Positions 16,344-24,486 of a stretch of 64,000 bases of DNA are shown piece by piece. The notes beneath the pieces are model-generated. The model did not search any database and had not been told where the DNA came from. It saw only the letters and a list, made by a program, of their open reading frames with translations. The position numbers were made by a program, and so were the translations under genes. Location of the stretch: positions 143,308-207,307 of the forward strand of contig NZ_JACXZS010000010.1 of NCBI RefSeq assembly GCF_014779795.1, written 5' to 3'. The number at the start of each line of letters is the position of its first letter. Positions within the stretch are counted from its first letter, which is position 1. The stretch is from Microbacterium helvum (lineage in GTDB: Bacteria > Actinomycetota > Actinomycetes > Actinomycetales > Microbacteriaceae).

Positions 16344-17740
16344 CCTCGTCGACCCTCCAGAACCTCCGCGTCGCGATCGTCGGCGCCGGTCCCGCCGGCA
16401 TCTACGCGGGCAACATCCTCACGAACGCCGTCGCCGAGGCCGGCGGTTCGGTCGCCATCGACTTGTTCGAGTCCCTTCCGGCACCGTACGGGCTGATCCG
16501 CTACGGCGTCGCGCCCGACCACCCCCGCATCAAGGGCATCGTGAACTCGCTGCACGAGATGCTGGATGCCGGCACCACCCGCTTCATCGGCAACGTCGAG
16601 GTCGGCCGCGACATCTCGATCGACGAGCTGCAGGAGCGCTACGACGCCGTGATCCTCGCGACCGGCGCGATCCGCGATGCCGCGCTCGACATCCCGGGCA
16701 TCGACCTTCCCCGCTCGTTCGGCGCGGCGGACTTCGTGGCCTGGTACGACGGCCACCCCGACGTGCCCACCGAGTGGCCGCTCGACCAGCGCGAGGTCGC
16801 GGTCATCGGCAACGGCAACGTGGCGCTCGACGTAGCCCGTGTGCTCGCCAAGCACGCCGTGGACCTGCGCCCCACCGAGATCGCCGACAACGTGCTCGCA
16901 GGTCTCGAGGGCTCCGCCGTCACCGACGTGCACGTGTTCGGCCGCCGCGGGCCCGGCGACATCAAGTTCACGCCGATCGAGCTGCGCGAGCTCGGAGAGG
17001 TGCCGGACGTCGACATCGTCGTGCACGACGAGGACTTCGTCGACGCCGATCCTGCGAGCGCGACGAACAACCAGCTCAAGGTCATGCTGCGCATCCTGAA
17101 CAGCTGGCGCACCCGCGAGTCGACGGGAGCCTCACGTCGACTGCACCTGCACTTCTACCACTCGCCCGTCGAGGTGCTCGGCTCGCCCGAGACCGGGGTG
17201 AGCGGCATCCGCTTCGAACGGAACGAGCCCATCGGCGACGGCCGCGTGCAGGGCACCGGCGAGTTCCGCGAGTTCGCGGTGCAGCAGGTCTACCGCGCCG
17301 TCGGCTACTACGGCACCCCGGTCATCGACGCGCCGTTCGACGTGCGCGCGGGCGTCGTCTCGAACGTCGAAGGACGGGTGAAGGATGCCGCGGCCACGGG
17401 CGACGACGACGCCCCGACGATCGCCGGGCTCTACGCGACCGGCTGGATCAAGCGCGGCCCCGTGGGCCTGATCGGCCACACCAAGTCGGACGCGATGGAG
17501 ACGATCGCGCACCTCGTTGCCGACGTCGAGGCCGGACGCCTGTCGGCGCCGACCGTGGACGGCGACGTGCTGGCGCTGCTCGACGAGCGCGAGGTCGCCT
17601 TCACGACGTGGGACGGCTGGCTCGCCCTCGACGCGCACGAGCGCGAGCTGGGCGCGAACCACGAGCACACCCGCGAGCGCGTCAAGGTCGTGCCGCGAGA
17701 CGAGCAGGTGCAGATCTCGCGCGGAGCTCTCGTCCCGTGA
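16340..17740 (+). CDS. Ferredoxin-NADP reductase, FprA type
   Basis: 466 residues, an adrenodoxin-reductase-like flavoprotein. FAD-binding VAIVGAGPAGIYAGNIL at the N-terminus, LPAPYGLIRYGVAPDHPRIK (a hallmark of FprA), then the NADP-binding VAVIGNGNVALDVARVL and GRRGPGDIKFTPIELREL, and GLYATGWIKRGPVGLIG near the C-terminus. It should pass electrons from NADPH to the ferredoxin encoded next, which feeds sulfite reductase. GTG overlaps the preceding stop (GTGA). Confidence 0.9.
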   Translation: MTSSTLQNLRVAIVGAGPAGIYAGNILTNAVAEAGGSVAIDLFESLPAPYGLIRYGVAPDHPRIKGIVNSLHEMLDAGTTRFIGNVEVGRDISIDELQERYDAVILATGAIRDAALDIPGIDLPRSFGAADFVAWYDGHPDVPTEWPLDQREVAVIGNGNVALDVARVLAKHAVDLRPTEIADNVLAGLEGSAVTDVHVFGRRGPGDIKFTPIELRELGEVPDVDIVVHDEDFVDADPASATNNQLKVMLRILNSWRTRESTGASRRLHLHFYHSPVEVLGSPETGVSGIRFERNEPIGDGRVQGTGEFREFAVQQVYRAVGYYGTPVIDAPFDVRAGVVSNVEGRVKDAAATGDDDAPTIAGLYATGWIKRGPVGLIGHTKSDAMETIAHLVADVEAGRLSAPTVDGDVLALLDEREVAFTTWDGWLALDAHERELGANHEHTRERVKVVPRDEQVQISRGALVP

Positions 17741-18066
17741 CCTACGTCATCGCGCTGCCGTGCGTCGATGTGAAGGACCGCGCCTGCATCGACGAATGTC
17801 CGGTGGACTGCATCTACGAGGGCGACCGGTCGCTGTACATCCACCCCGACGAGTGCGTCGACTGCGGCGCCTGCGAACCGGTGTGCCCCGTCGAGGCGAT
17901 CTACTACGAGGACGACCTGCCCGAGGAGTGGCAGGACTACTACAAGGCCAACGTCGAGTTCTTCGACGACATCGGCTCGCCCGGCGGCGCCGCCAAGACC
18001 GGGGTCATCCCCAAGGACCACCCCGTGATCGCTGCGCTCCCCCCGCAAGGAGACGGCCATGACTGA
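17737..18066 (+). CDS. fdxA: 7Fe (3Fe-4S/4Fe-4S) ferredoxin
   Basis: 109 residues. Cluster motifs: CVDVKDRACIDECPVDC near the N-terminus, which lacks the usual second Cys of one 4Fe site and so fits a 3Fe-4S cluster, and CVDCGACEPVCP for the 4Fe-4S cluster. The C-terminal tail with FFDDIGSPGGAAKTG is typical of actinobacterial FdxA. It probably carries electrons from FprA to sulfite reductase. The start overlaps the fpr stop, and its end overlaps the next gene by eight bases. Confidence 0.9.
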   Translation: MTYVIALPCVDVKDRACIDECPVDCIYEGDRSLYIHPDECVDCGACEPVCPVEAIYYEDDLPEEWQDYYKANVEFFDDIGSPGGAAKTGVIPKDHPVIAALPPQGDGHD

Positions 18067-19012
18067 CGCGTCCACGACCGAGGTCGACGTCGTCATCGTG
18101 GGCGGCGGCCCGGCAGGGCTGTCGGCCGCCCTCAACCTCGGCCGCGCCCGCGCCTCGGTGGTCCTCGTCGACGCCGGGCGCCCCCGCAACGCCGCGACGC
18201 TGCGTTCGCACGGCTTCCTCACGCGCGACGGTGTGCCCCCGCTCGAGCTGCGCAAGCTCGCGCGGGCCGAGCTGTCCGCGTACCCGAACGTCCGCATCCT
18301 CGACCGCGCCGTCGTGACGGCGCTGCAGGAGCGGGATTGCGGCGACGGCCGCCGGTTCATCGCGGCGCTCAGCGGCCGGGCCGCCGGCATCCCTCCCGCC
18401 GTCTCGGCGCGCTCGGTGCTCGTGGCGACCGGACTGCGCGAGACGCTGCCCGACATCCCGAGCCTGCGCGCCTTCTACGGCATGACGGTCTTCAGCTGCG
18501 CGGCGTGCGACGCGTGGGAGCTGCAGGACCGACCGCTCGCGCTCATCGGCGAGACTCCCGACCTCGCCGCCCGCGCGCGCCTGATCGCGCGGTGGACCGA
18601 CCGCCTGACCGTGTTCACGAACGGGTCGGACGCGGTCGACACCGTCGAAGAGGCCGAGCTCGCGGCGTCCGGGATCGTCGTCGAGCGGCGCCGCATCGAC
18701 GACCTGGAGGGCGACCGCGGCGATGTGTCGGCCGTCCGCCTCGTCGACGGCACGCGCATCGAGATCGAGGGCGGCTTCGTGCGCCCGCAGTGGCACCCCG
18801 CGCTCGACTTCCTCGGCGGCATCGACCTCGAGCGCGACGAGTTCGGCAACCTCGTGACCGACCGCTCGGGCCGCACGTCGGTCGCGGGTCTGTATTCCGC
18901 GGGGGATGCCGCCTCCCCCGGTCCCCAGCAGCTCATCGTCGCCGCGGGCCAGGGCGCCCGCGCCGCGGCCGTGCTCGTGCACGATCTGATCGGCGTCCGC
19001 ACGGCCCACTGA
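18059..19012 (+). CDS. Thioredoxin-reductase-like FAD/NAD(P) oxidoreductase
   Basis: 317 residues. FAD motif VDVVIVGGGPAGLSAALNLGRARASVVLVDAG, a redox-active CxxC in FSCAACDAWE, and a C-terminal GLYSAGDAASPGPQQLIVAAGQGARAA. This is the small TrxB/GliT-like class, not a confirmed thioredoxin reductase. As last gene of the sulfur operon it may serve thiol/sulfide homeostasis. Another possibility, pure inference, is the missing precorrin-2 oxidation step of siroheme synthesis. Translationally coupled to fdxA. Confidence 0.8.
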   Translation: MTDASTTEVDVVIVGGGPAGLSAALNLGRARASVVLVDAGRPRNAATLRSHGFLTRDGVPPLELRKLARAELSAYPNVRILDRAVVTALQERDCGDGRRFIAALSGRAAGIPPAVSARSVLVATGLRETLPDIPSLRAFYGMTVFSCAACDAWELQDRPLALIGETPDLAARARLIARWTDRLTVFTNGSDAVDTVEEAELAASGIVVERRRIDDLEGDRGDVSAVRLVDGTRIEIEGGFVRPQWHPALDFLGGIDLERDEFGNLVTDRSGRTSVAGLYSAGDAASPGPQQLIVAAGQGARAAAVLVHDLIGVRTAH

Positions 19013-19025
19013 GCCCACGGGGCCC

Positions 19026-19510
19026 CGGTCGTTGAAGGCGCCCGCCGGACCGGGCCACGCCCGCGACAATCGCGTATCGGGTTCTCGGGAGCGGCTCGCC
19101 GCGTTTCGACTTCGCTCGTTCCTCGCTCCGCTCAACGACCAGGAGGCTGGTCGTTGAGCGAGCGGAGCGAGACGAAACGCCGCAAACCCGCCCGTCGGAC
19201 CCGGCCACCTCCGCGACAATCGCGTATCGGGTTCTCGGGAGCGGCTCGCCGCGTTTCGACTTCGCTCGTTCCTCGCTCCGCTCAACGACCAGGAGGCTGG
19301 TCGTTGAGCGAGCGGAGCGAGACGAAACGCCGCAACCCGCCCGCCGGACCCGGCCACCTCCGCGACAATCGCGTATCGGGTTCTCGGGAGCGGCTCGCCG
19401 CGTTTCGACTTCGCTCGTTCCTCGCTCCGCGGGGCGACCAGGAGGCTGGTCGTTGAGCGAGCGGAGCGAGACGAAACGCCGCAACCCGCCCGCCGGACCG
19501 GGCCACGCCC
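19026..19510. repeat. Tandem array of 150-bp palindromic repeats
   Basis: The gene-free stretch 19013-19563 is mostly repeats. Heads GGTCGTTGAGCGAGCGGAGC occur at 19148, 19298 and 19447, with a diverged head at 19026, so the period is 149-150 bp. Each unit ends in the reverse-complement arm (CTCGCTCCGCTCAACGACC) and carries an inner direct block GACAATCGCGTATCGGG, so each unit can fold on itself. The third unit has lost part of the closing arm (CGCGGGGCGACC). No protein-coding content is supported. The array separates the sulfur operon from a convergent regulator and may act in termination. Confidence 0.85.
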
Positions 19511-19563
19511 GCGACGTGTGCGTGGTGGGGTCTCGAATGACCGCCGCCGACGCCCGGGACCGG

Positions 19564-20214
19564 TCAGGCGTCGTCGGGGTGGTCGTGCTCCCAGACGCGA
19601 CGGCCGGGCGTCAGCATGTCGCGCACCTGCGCCTCGTTCGTGGTGGCGGGGGTGACGGTGTCGGGCCAGCCGGCGATCTGCTGCTCGGCCCAGTCCGTCC
19701 AGGCCAGGATGTGGTCGTAGTGGCCGATCATGAACGTGTTCGCCAGCGCGAACAGGTGACGGCGCTCGGGGAACGTGCCGCCCGTGGCGCTGATGTAGGC
19801 CGCGTAGCGCGCGAACATGTCGCGGTTGGCCAGCGCCTTCTCTCGGGTCTGCTGGAGCGTCCCGCGCAGGTCGTCGAGCGAGCCCTGGTCGGCGAGCAGC
19901 ACGCGCACCATGCCTTCGAACTCGACGCTGGGCGGACGCACCGGCGTGCTGAGCCACGCGGCGAGCGCGTCACGCCCGGGCCGGGTGATCGAGTAGATGG
20001 TCCGCGCGCGCTTGCCCGTGTGCTCCTGCCGGGTGTCGACGTAGCCCAGTTCGGCGAGCCTGCCCAGCACCGCATACCGTCCGCGGTCGGCCGACGGCCA
20101 GAGCTCGGCGACGCCTCGGCCGAGCTGCTCGGCGAGCTGATATGCCGACCAGTCGTGCGCCGCCAGCAGTCCGAGCGTCAGATATCCCGTCGTCGAGAGT
20201 TCGCGGTCGGGCAA
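19564..20214 (-). CDS. PadR-family transcriptional regulator
   Basis: 216 residues. N-terminal winged helix (STTGYLTLGLLAAHDWSAYQLAEQLGRGVAELWPSADRGRYAVLGRLAELGYVDTRQE) with the conserved GxxLxxxLG-like pattern and a basic wing, then a helical C-terminal dimerisation domain with LSTPVRPPSVEFEGMVRVLLAD. The start is TTG at 20214, with GAGGA eight bases upstream. A perfect TACTGCA-AAC-TGCAGTA inverted repeat 64 bases upstream overlaps a plausible -10 (TATAGA), so autorepression is likely. No adjacent transporter reveals the inducer. Confidence 0.8.
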   Translation of the reverse strand: MPDRELSTTGYLTLGLLAAHDWSAYQLAEQLGRGVAELWPSADRGRYAVLGRLAELGYVDTRQEHTGKRARTIYSITRPGRDALAAWLSTPVRPPSVEFEGMVRVLLADQGSLDDLRGTLQQTREKALANRDMFARYAAYISATGGTFPERRHLFALANTFMIGHYDHILAWTDWAEQQIAGWPDTVTPATTNEAQVRDMLTPGRRVWEHDHPDDA

Positions 20215-20277
20215 AGCGTGTCCTCATTCCGTGGGGCGGACAAGAAACAGTAGCGCGGAAACGCCGTTTCGACTCTA

Positions 20278-20294
20278 TACTGCAAACTGCAGTA
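20278..20294. promoter_or_regulatory. TACTGCA-AAC-TGCAGTA operator before the PadR gene
   Basis: A perfect 7-3-7 inverted repeat lies between the divergent PadR gene and the membrane-protein gene at 20397, overlapping TATAGA on the minus strand. It is well placed to control both directions. Confidence 0.5.
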
Positions 20295-20396
20295 AAAACG
20301 GCGAGCCCGGCTGTGGGGGCCCGGGATCGCCGCAGCGGCGGGCGTGTCTGGGGCCGCCCGCCGCTCATGGATCTTCGCTGGGGCAGGATGGATCCG

Positions 20397-21242
20397 ATGT
20401 CAACGCCGACCGACCCTCCGCAGGACGAGCTCCGCGCCCTCCGTGCGCGCGCATACGGGCCCGACGCCGACATCCAGGACGACCCGGTCGCCCTCGCCCG
20501 GCTGCGCGAGCTCGAAGACGTGCGGCGCGCAGCGTCCGTCGAGCGGATCGCGTCGCCGGTCGCCGAGGAGTCGATGGATGCCGCCGCCCCGGCCGTCCCG
20601 TCCGGCTCCCTGCCCGTCGCACCGATCCCGACCCCGGACACGCCGGACGCGCCGGACACAGCGGACACACCGGCATCGGGCGACGCACCGGACGCGAACA
20701 CCTCGACCGCCGCGCCGGCGCCGCCCGACGGCATCCCGGATCCCGAGCCGGCGACGCGACGGCCGTGGTGGCGACGGCGCATTCCGCTCCTGTGGGCGGC
20801 GTCGGTGGTCGCGGCACTGGTGGCCGGCGCGGGGCTGATGCTCTGGATGCAGGGGATCGACTCGGGCCACATCGCTGTGCTGCACGTCGACCCGGATGAG
20901 GACTGGCCGGAGACGTGGGGCGCGCCGACAGAGGGCGCGCTCACGTTCGAAGCCTTCCACGGGCTGACGGTGCTGTCGCAGCCCCAGCCCGCGTTCGGGG
21001 ACGGGCTCGACACGGTGCCGTGCCTGACGGTCTTCAGCGCGATCGAGGGCACCATCACCTATGGCGGCGGCTCGTGCGGGGCGGGGCCCTTCCCCGCGAC
21101 GGCGGCGTTCGTCATCGACACGCATTCTCCTGCCGAGCTGCGCGAGGCGTTCGGCATCGGCACGGCGCTGCAGTTCGTGCTGGACGGCGACCGGGTCCAC
21201 GTGTACGCGAAGGGACCGGGCGCTCTGCAGAGCACGCCGTGA
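20397..21242 (+). CDS. Single-pass membrane protein, first of two tandem paralogues
   Basis: About 281 residues, no recognised family. N-terminal motif LRALRARAYGPDADIQDDPVALARLRELE, a Pro/Ala/Asp/Thr-rich linker, one membrane helix (LLWAASVVAALVAGAGLMLWM near residue 145), then an exported domain with a CLTV..GGGSCGAGPFPATAAFVIDTHSPAELREAFG core containing two Cys. ATG 20397 is preferred because AGGATGGA lies at a usable distance, whereas the ATG at 20388 would overlap it. The paralogue at 21275 shares N-motif, helix position and C-domain. Confidence 0.65.
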   Translation: MSTPTDPPQDELRALRARAYGPDADIQDDPVALARLRELEDVRRAASVERIASPVAEESMDAAAPAVPSGSLPVAPIPTPDTPDAPDTADTPASGDAPDANTSTAAPAPPDGIPDPEPATRRPWWRRRIPLLWAASVVAALVAGAGLMLWMQGIDSGHIAVLHVDPDEDWPETWGAPTEGALTFEAFHGLTVLSQPQPAFGDGLDTVPCLTVFSAIEGTITYGGGSCGAGPFPATAAFVIDTHSPAELREAFGIGTALQFVLDGDRVHVYAKGPGALQSTP

Positions 21243-21274
21243 TCCGGCCGTCGCGGTGAGGCAGGATGGGTTCG

Positions 21275-22132
21275 ATGTCAACGCCGACCGATCCCTCGCA
21301 CGACGACGAGCTGCGCCTGCTGCGGGCCCGCGCCTACGGCCCCGGGGCCGACATCCACGACGACCCCGAGGCGATGGCGCGTCTGCAGCAGCTGGAGGCG
21401 CGGGAGCGCCAGCCGTCGCAGCCCGTCGCCGAGCAGCCGGAACCGTCCGCGCCCGCCGACGACGAGGAGGTGGATGCCGCCGCCCCGACCGACGCGCAGG
21501 CTCCGGCTCACCCGCTGGACGCGTACCTCGCCGCCACCGACCCCACTCACGCGCATGAGGCGGTCGACGTGCACGAGACGGGCGATGCGGACACGGCACG
21601 GCAGGACGGCATCCCTCCCGCAGCGGCGCCGGGCGAGCCCGGCCCGCGCGCGACGCCGTGGTACCGGCGGACGCCGGTGCTGTGGGCGCTGTCGCTCGTC
21701 GCCGCGGTGCTGCTCGGGGTCGGCCTGACCCTCTCGGTGCAGTCCCTGACCTCGGGCAAAGTGGCGACGCTCGCCGTCGACGAGAAGGGCACGTGGCCGG
21801 CGAACATGGGCGACAAGCCGGCCGGCGGCGTGCTGTTCGACGAGTTCTACGGGATGTCGGTCGTCAGCTTCTCGCAGGGCTTCGCTCTCGAACCCACTGC
21901 GATCTGCCTGTACATCGTGGCGAGCTCCCCCGATGCCAGCATGATCGGCTCAGCCAGCTGCGGCTCCGGGCCCTTCCCGGCGACGGCGGCGCTGGCCGTG
22001 ACCGCCAACTCCCCGAAAGAACTGCGCGACGAGTACGGCCTGGGCACCTCGCTGAAATTCGTGCTCGAAGGCGAGCAGGTGCAGGTCTTCGCGAAGGCGG
22101 CCGTCGTGCCGGTCCCGTCGGACACGCCGTAA
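21275..22132 (+). CDS. Single-pass membrane protein, second tandem paralogue
   Basis: About 285 residues. Same layout as its neighbour: LRLLRARAYGPGADIHDDPEAMARLQQLEA, a long acidic/Ala linker, a helix (VLWALSLVAAVLLGVGLTLSV), and an exported domain with CLYI..SASCGSGPFPATAALAVTANSPKELRDEYGLGTSLKF. The shared spaced Cys pair probably forms a disulfide outside the cell. The DNA around both starts (GGCAGGATGG..CGATGTCAACG) is nearly identical, which supports local duplication. Function unknown. Confidence 0.65.
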   Translation: MSTPTDPSHDDELRLLRARAYGPGADIHDDPEAMARLQQLEARERQPSQPVAEQPEPSAPADDEEVDAAAPTDAQAPAHPLDAYLAATDPTHAHEAVDVHETGDADTARQDGIPPAAAPGEPGPRATPWYRRTPVLWALSLVAAVLLGVGLTLSVQSLTSGKVATLAVDEKGTWPANMGDKPAGGVLFDEFYGMSVVSFSQGFALEPTAICLYIVASSPDASMIGSASCGSGPFPATAALAVTANSPKELRDEYGLGTSLKFVLEGEQVQVFAKAAVVPVPSDTP

Positions 22133-22158
22133 CAGCCCTTCGGCCTCGCACCGAGACG

Positions 22159-22201
22159 GCGGACGCCGCTCCGGCCCTCGTGAGGTCGGAGTGGCGTCCG
22201 C
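22159..22201. terminator. Hairpin between convergent genes
   Basis: GCGGACGCCGCTCCG (22159-22173) pairs with CGGAGTGGCGTCCGC (22187-22201) with one mismatch and a 13-base loop. It lies between the stops of the second paralogue and the phosphoesterase and could terminate both directions. Confidence 0.5.
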
Positions 22202-22217
22202 TGCTCAGCCGCCCCGA

Positions 22218-23747
22218 TCAGGGCGCCGTGCGCGTCGGCGAGACCGACGGTGAAGGCTCCGGCGACACGCCGGTGGGAGTCGGAATGGGCGACGCGCTGC
22301 GTTCCGGCGCCGGCGCCGAGGGCGTGGGAGCCGGCGCCGTGGGCGTCGGGGTCAGGTACGGCGCAAGGTCTGGCGTGACCGCATCCTTCTTCGCTCCGCT
22401 CGTGACGAAGACGTTCGGAACGGATGCCGTCCGCCCGCCGCCCGCCGACTGCGCGACGACGATCCACGCGTACGCGGTGCCCCGCTTCAGTCCCGACCAC
22501 TCCGCGGACGCCACCTCGCCCGACCCGACCGTCGACGTGCCGATGACGGCGACCGGGTCGTACAGCGCGAGCGAGTCGGTACGGAATCCCGTGGTGCGCG
22601 AGGTGAGGTCGACCGGCAGCACCATGTTGTCGGACGACGGGTCGTAGCGCATCGCCGGATCGTGCTCGTCCGCGCCGAAGTCGTCGAGGAACGGGGAGTA
22701 CGTGTCGACGATCATCTCGCTGCGGTCCACGTCGAACTGCAGCAGGCGCAGGTAGCTCGCGCCGAACCGCAGCTGGTCGGTCGGAGCGTATCCGCCGACG
22801 TCGGTGAGGCCGAGGTCGCCGGCCGAGACCGTGTAGTTCTGATAGTCGGCGAGCAGCTCGACCACCCCGTGCGCGACCTGGCCCACTTCCGGCTTCACGT
22901 TCGTGCCCACGCCGTGGACGTGCCCGGCGAGCACCAGGAACACGTTCGGGTTGCCCTCGACGACCGTCTTGAACAGCATCGATCCGTCGATCGCGGCATA
23001 CTGCGCATTGCGACCGTCGCGCTGCGCGCTGGCGGCGAGGTAGTCGTGCGACAGCAGGATGCCGTTGCGCTCCGGGTACCGCTTGAAGATCGAGTCGGCC
23101 CAGGCGGCTTCTTCCCGTGTGACACCGTACGAGAGCCCGACGGACACGAAGTCGAGGCCGCCCGCCGAGAACAGCGTGTAGTTGTTCTGGTTGTCCCCCT
23201 CGCGCCACGGCCCGCCGTACTCGGCGTTCACCCACTGCTCGTCGAGCGCCTCGTAGCGGTCCGGGCCGAAGTACTGGTTGTACAGCGCGCCCGGGCCGTC
23301 CTCGGTGCCCGACCGGTTGTCGTGGTTGCCCGCGATCACCTGGTTGGGCACGCCGGCGGCATCCAGGATCTGCTGCTGACGCGACGACACCTCGAACTCG
23401 CCGGTCACCTCGCGCATCATCGCGTCGTCGGCGGGTGTGCGGATGTTGTTCTCGATGATGTCGCCGGTGTGCGCGACGTACTCGATCCTGCGGTCGTCGG
23501 CGTTCGACGCGATCCACCGGGTGATGTCGCCGTACGCCTTCTCCCAGATGGCGCGCTCGGCCTCCGTCTCCTGCTCGGTCGCCCCCTCCGACAGGTACTG
23601 CGTGTCGGTGAAGTGGTCGACAGATCGACCACATGGGTGGCGTCCTTCCTCGTCTTCGATAGGAGGGCGCGCAGGTGAGTGGGGAGGCACGCCCACCGTC
23701 GACTGTGGAGGCGCTATGTGAACGCTATGCGAGCACGAGGCGACCAT
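22218..23747 (-). CDS. Metallophosphoesterase (calcineurin-like), probably 5'-truncated
   Basis: The phosphoesterase core is clear: VDHFTDTQYLSEG supplies the first metal Asp, VAHTGDIIENN the GDxxE motif, VIAGNHDNR the GNHD motif, then ILLSHDY and LAGHVHG. The C-terminal half ends in a Pro/Ser/Thr-rich tail (PTPTGVSPEPSPSVSPTRTAP), suggesting a surface or secreted protein. There is no signal peptide: the first 40 codons of the open frame look like non-coding sequence, and the domain begins almost at once. An ATG at 23634 with an excellent ribosome site (GAGGAAGGA) is in the wrong frame. A frameshift or deletion of the signal-bearing 5' end is likely. Confidence 0.6.
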   Translation of the reverse strand: MVASCSHSVHIAPPQSTVGVPPHSPARPPIEDEEGRHPCGRSVDHFTDTQYLSEGATEQETEAERAIWEKAYGDITRWIASNADDRRIEYVAHTGDIIENNIRTPADDAMMREVTGEFEVSSRQQQILDAAGVPNQVIAGNHDNRSGTEDGPGALYNQYFGPDRYEALDEQWVNAEYGGPWREGDNQNNYTLFSAGGLDFVSVGLSYGVTREEAAWADSIFKRYPERNGILLSHDYLAASAQRDGRNAQYAAIDGSMLFKTVVEGNPNVFLVLAGHVHGVGTNVKPEVGQVAHGVVELLADYQNYTVSAGDLGLTDVGGYAPTDQLRFGASYLRLLQFDVDRSEMIVDTYSPFLDDFGADEHDPAMRYDPSSDNMVLPVDLTSRTTGFRTDSLALYDPVAVIGTSTVGSGEVASAEWSGLKRGTAYAWIVVAQSAGGGRTASVPNVFVTSGAKKDAVTPDLAPYLTPTPTAPAPTPSAPAPERSASPIPTPTGVSPEPSPSVSPTRTAP

Positions 23748-23822
23748 CGGAGGTCGGCCGGGAGACGCTCGCGGACCGCGGCGCGGTGGCGACGCTGCGT
23801 ATGTCGGTGGTCGTCGGGGCTT

Positions 23823-24428
23823 TCAGTTGCCTCGGCTGCCGGCATCCAGGATCCCCACGTCGGTGCGGTGGAAATTCTGGAACGAACGGGATGCCGTCGG
23901 CCCGCGCTGACCCTGATACCGGTTGCCGTAGGGGCCCGAGCCGTACGGGTTCTCGGCCGGCGAAGAGAGGCGGAAGTAGCAGACCTGGCCGATCTTCATG
24001 CCCGGCCACAGCTTGATCGGCAGCGTCGCGACGTTCGACAGCTCGAGCGTGACGTGCCCGGTGAAGCCGGGGTCGATGAAGCCGGCGGTGGAGTGTGTCA
24101 GCAGGCCCAGGCGCCCGAGCGAGGACTTGCCCTCGAGGCGGGCGGCGACGTCGTCGGGCAGCGTGATCTGCTCGAACGTCGAGCCGAGCGCGAACTCGCC
24201 GGGATGCAGGATGAACGGCTCGTCCGGGTCGACCTCGATCAGGCGCGTCAGCTCGGGCTGGTCCTCGGCCGGGTCGATGAACGGGTACTTGTGGTTGTCG
24301 AACAGCCGGAAGTAGCGGTCGAGTCGCACGTCGACACTCGACGGCTGCACCATCGCGGGATCCCACGGGTCGAGCCCGATGCGCCCCGCGTCGATCTCGA
24401 GCCGGATGTCGCGGTCACTGAGCAGCAC
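23823..24428 (-). CDS. dcd: dCTP deaminase
   Basis: 201 residues. Converts dCTP to dUTP (in actinobacteria often on to dUMP). Conserved blocks: [79 protein letters not shown] (catalytic and substrate residues) and [17 protein letters not shown]. The trimeric enzyme supplies dUMP for thymidylate. GTG start. The last eight residues after NFHRTDVG extend slightly beyond the typical end. Confidence 0.92.
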   Translation of the reverse strand: MLLSDRDIRLEIDAGRIGLDPWDPAMVQPSSVDVRLDRYFRLFDNHKYPFIDPAEDQPELTRLIEVDPDEPFILHPGEFALGSTFEQITLPDDVAARLEGKSSLGRLGLLTHSTAGFIDPGFTGHVTLELSNVATLPIKLWPGMKIGQVCYFRLSSPAENPYGSGPYGNRYQGQRGPTASRSFQNFHRTDVGILDAGSRGN

Positions 24429-24486
24429 GGGGCCAGCCTATCGGGGCGGACGGAAGTGCCGGCGTCCGAGACGCGCGCCCCGACCG

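Noticed and set aside
19148..19500. Short open frames reading MSERSETKRR in the repeat array
   Set aside because: These are translations of the repeat itself, not genes; the same peptide appears wherever the repeat occurs.
19026..19510. CRISPR-like repeat array
   Set aside because: Units are 150 bp, nearly identical throughout with no unique spacers, and palindromic. No cas genes adjoin.
23417..23634. ATG 23634 with strong ribosome site as phosphoesterase start
   Set aside because: It is in a different frame from the conserved DTQ, GDIIE and GNHD motifs; kept only as evidence of possible truncation.
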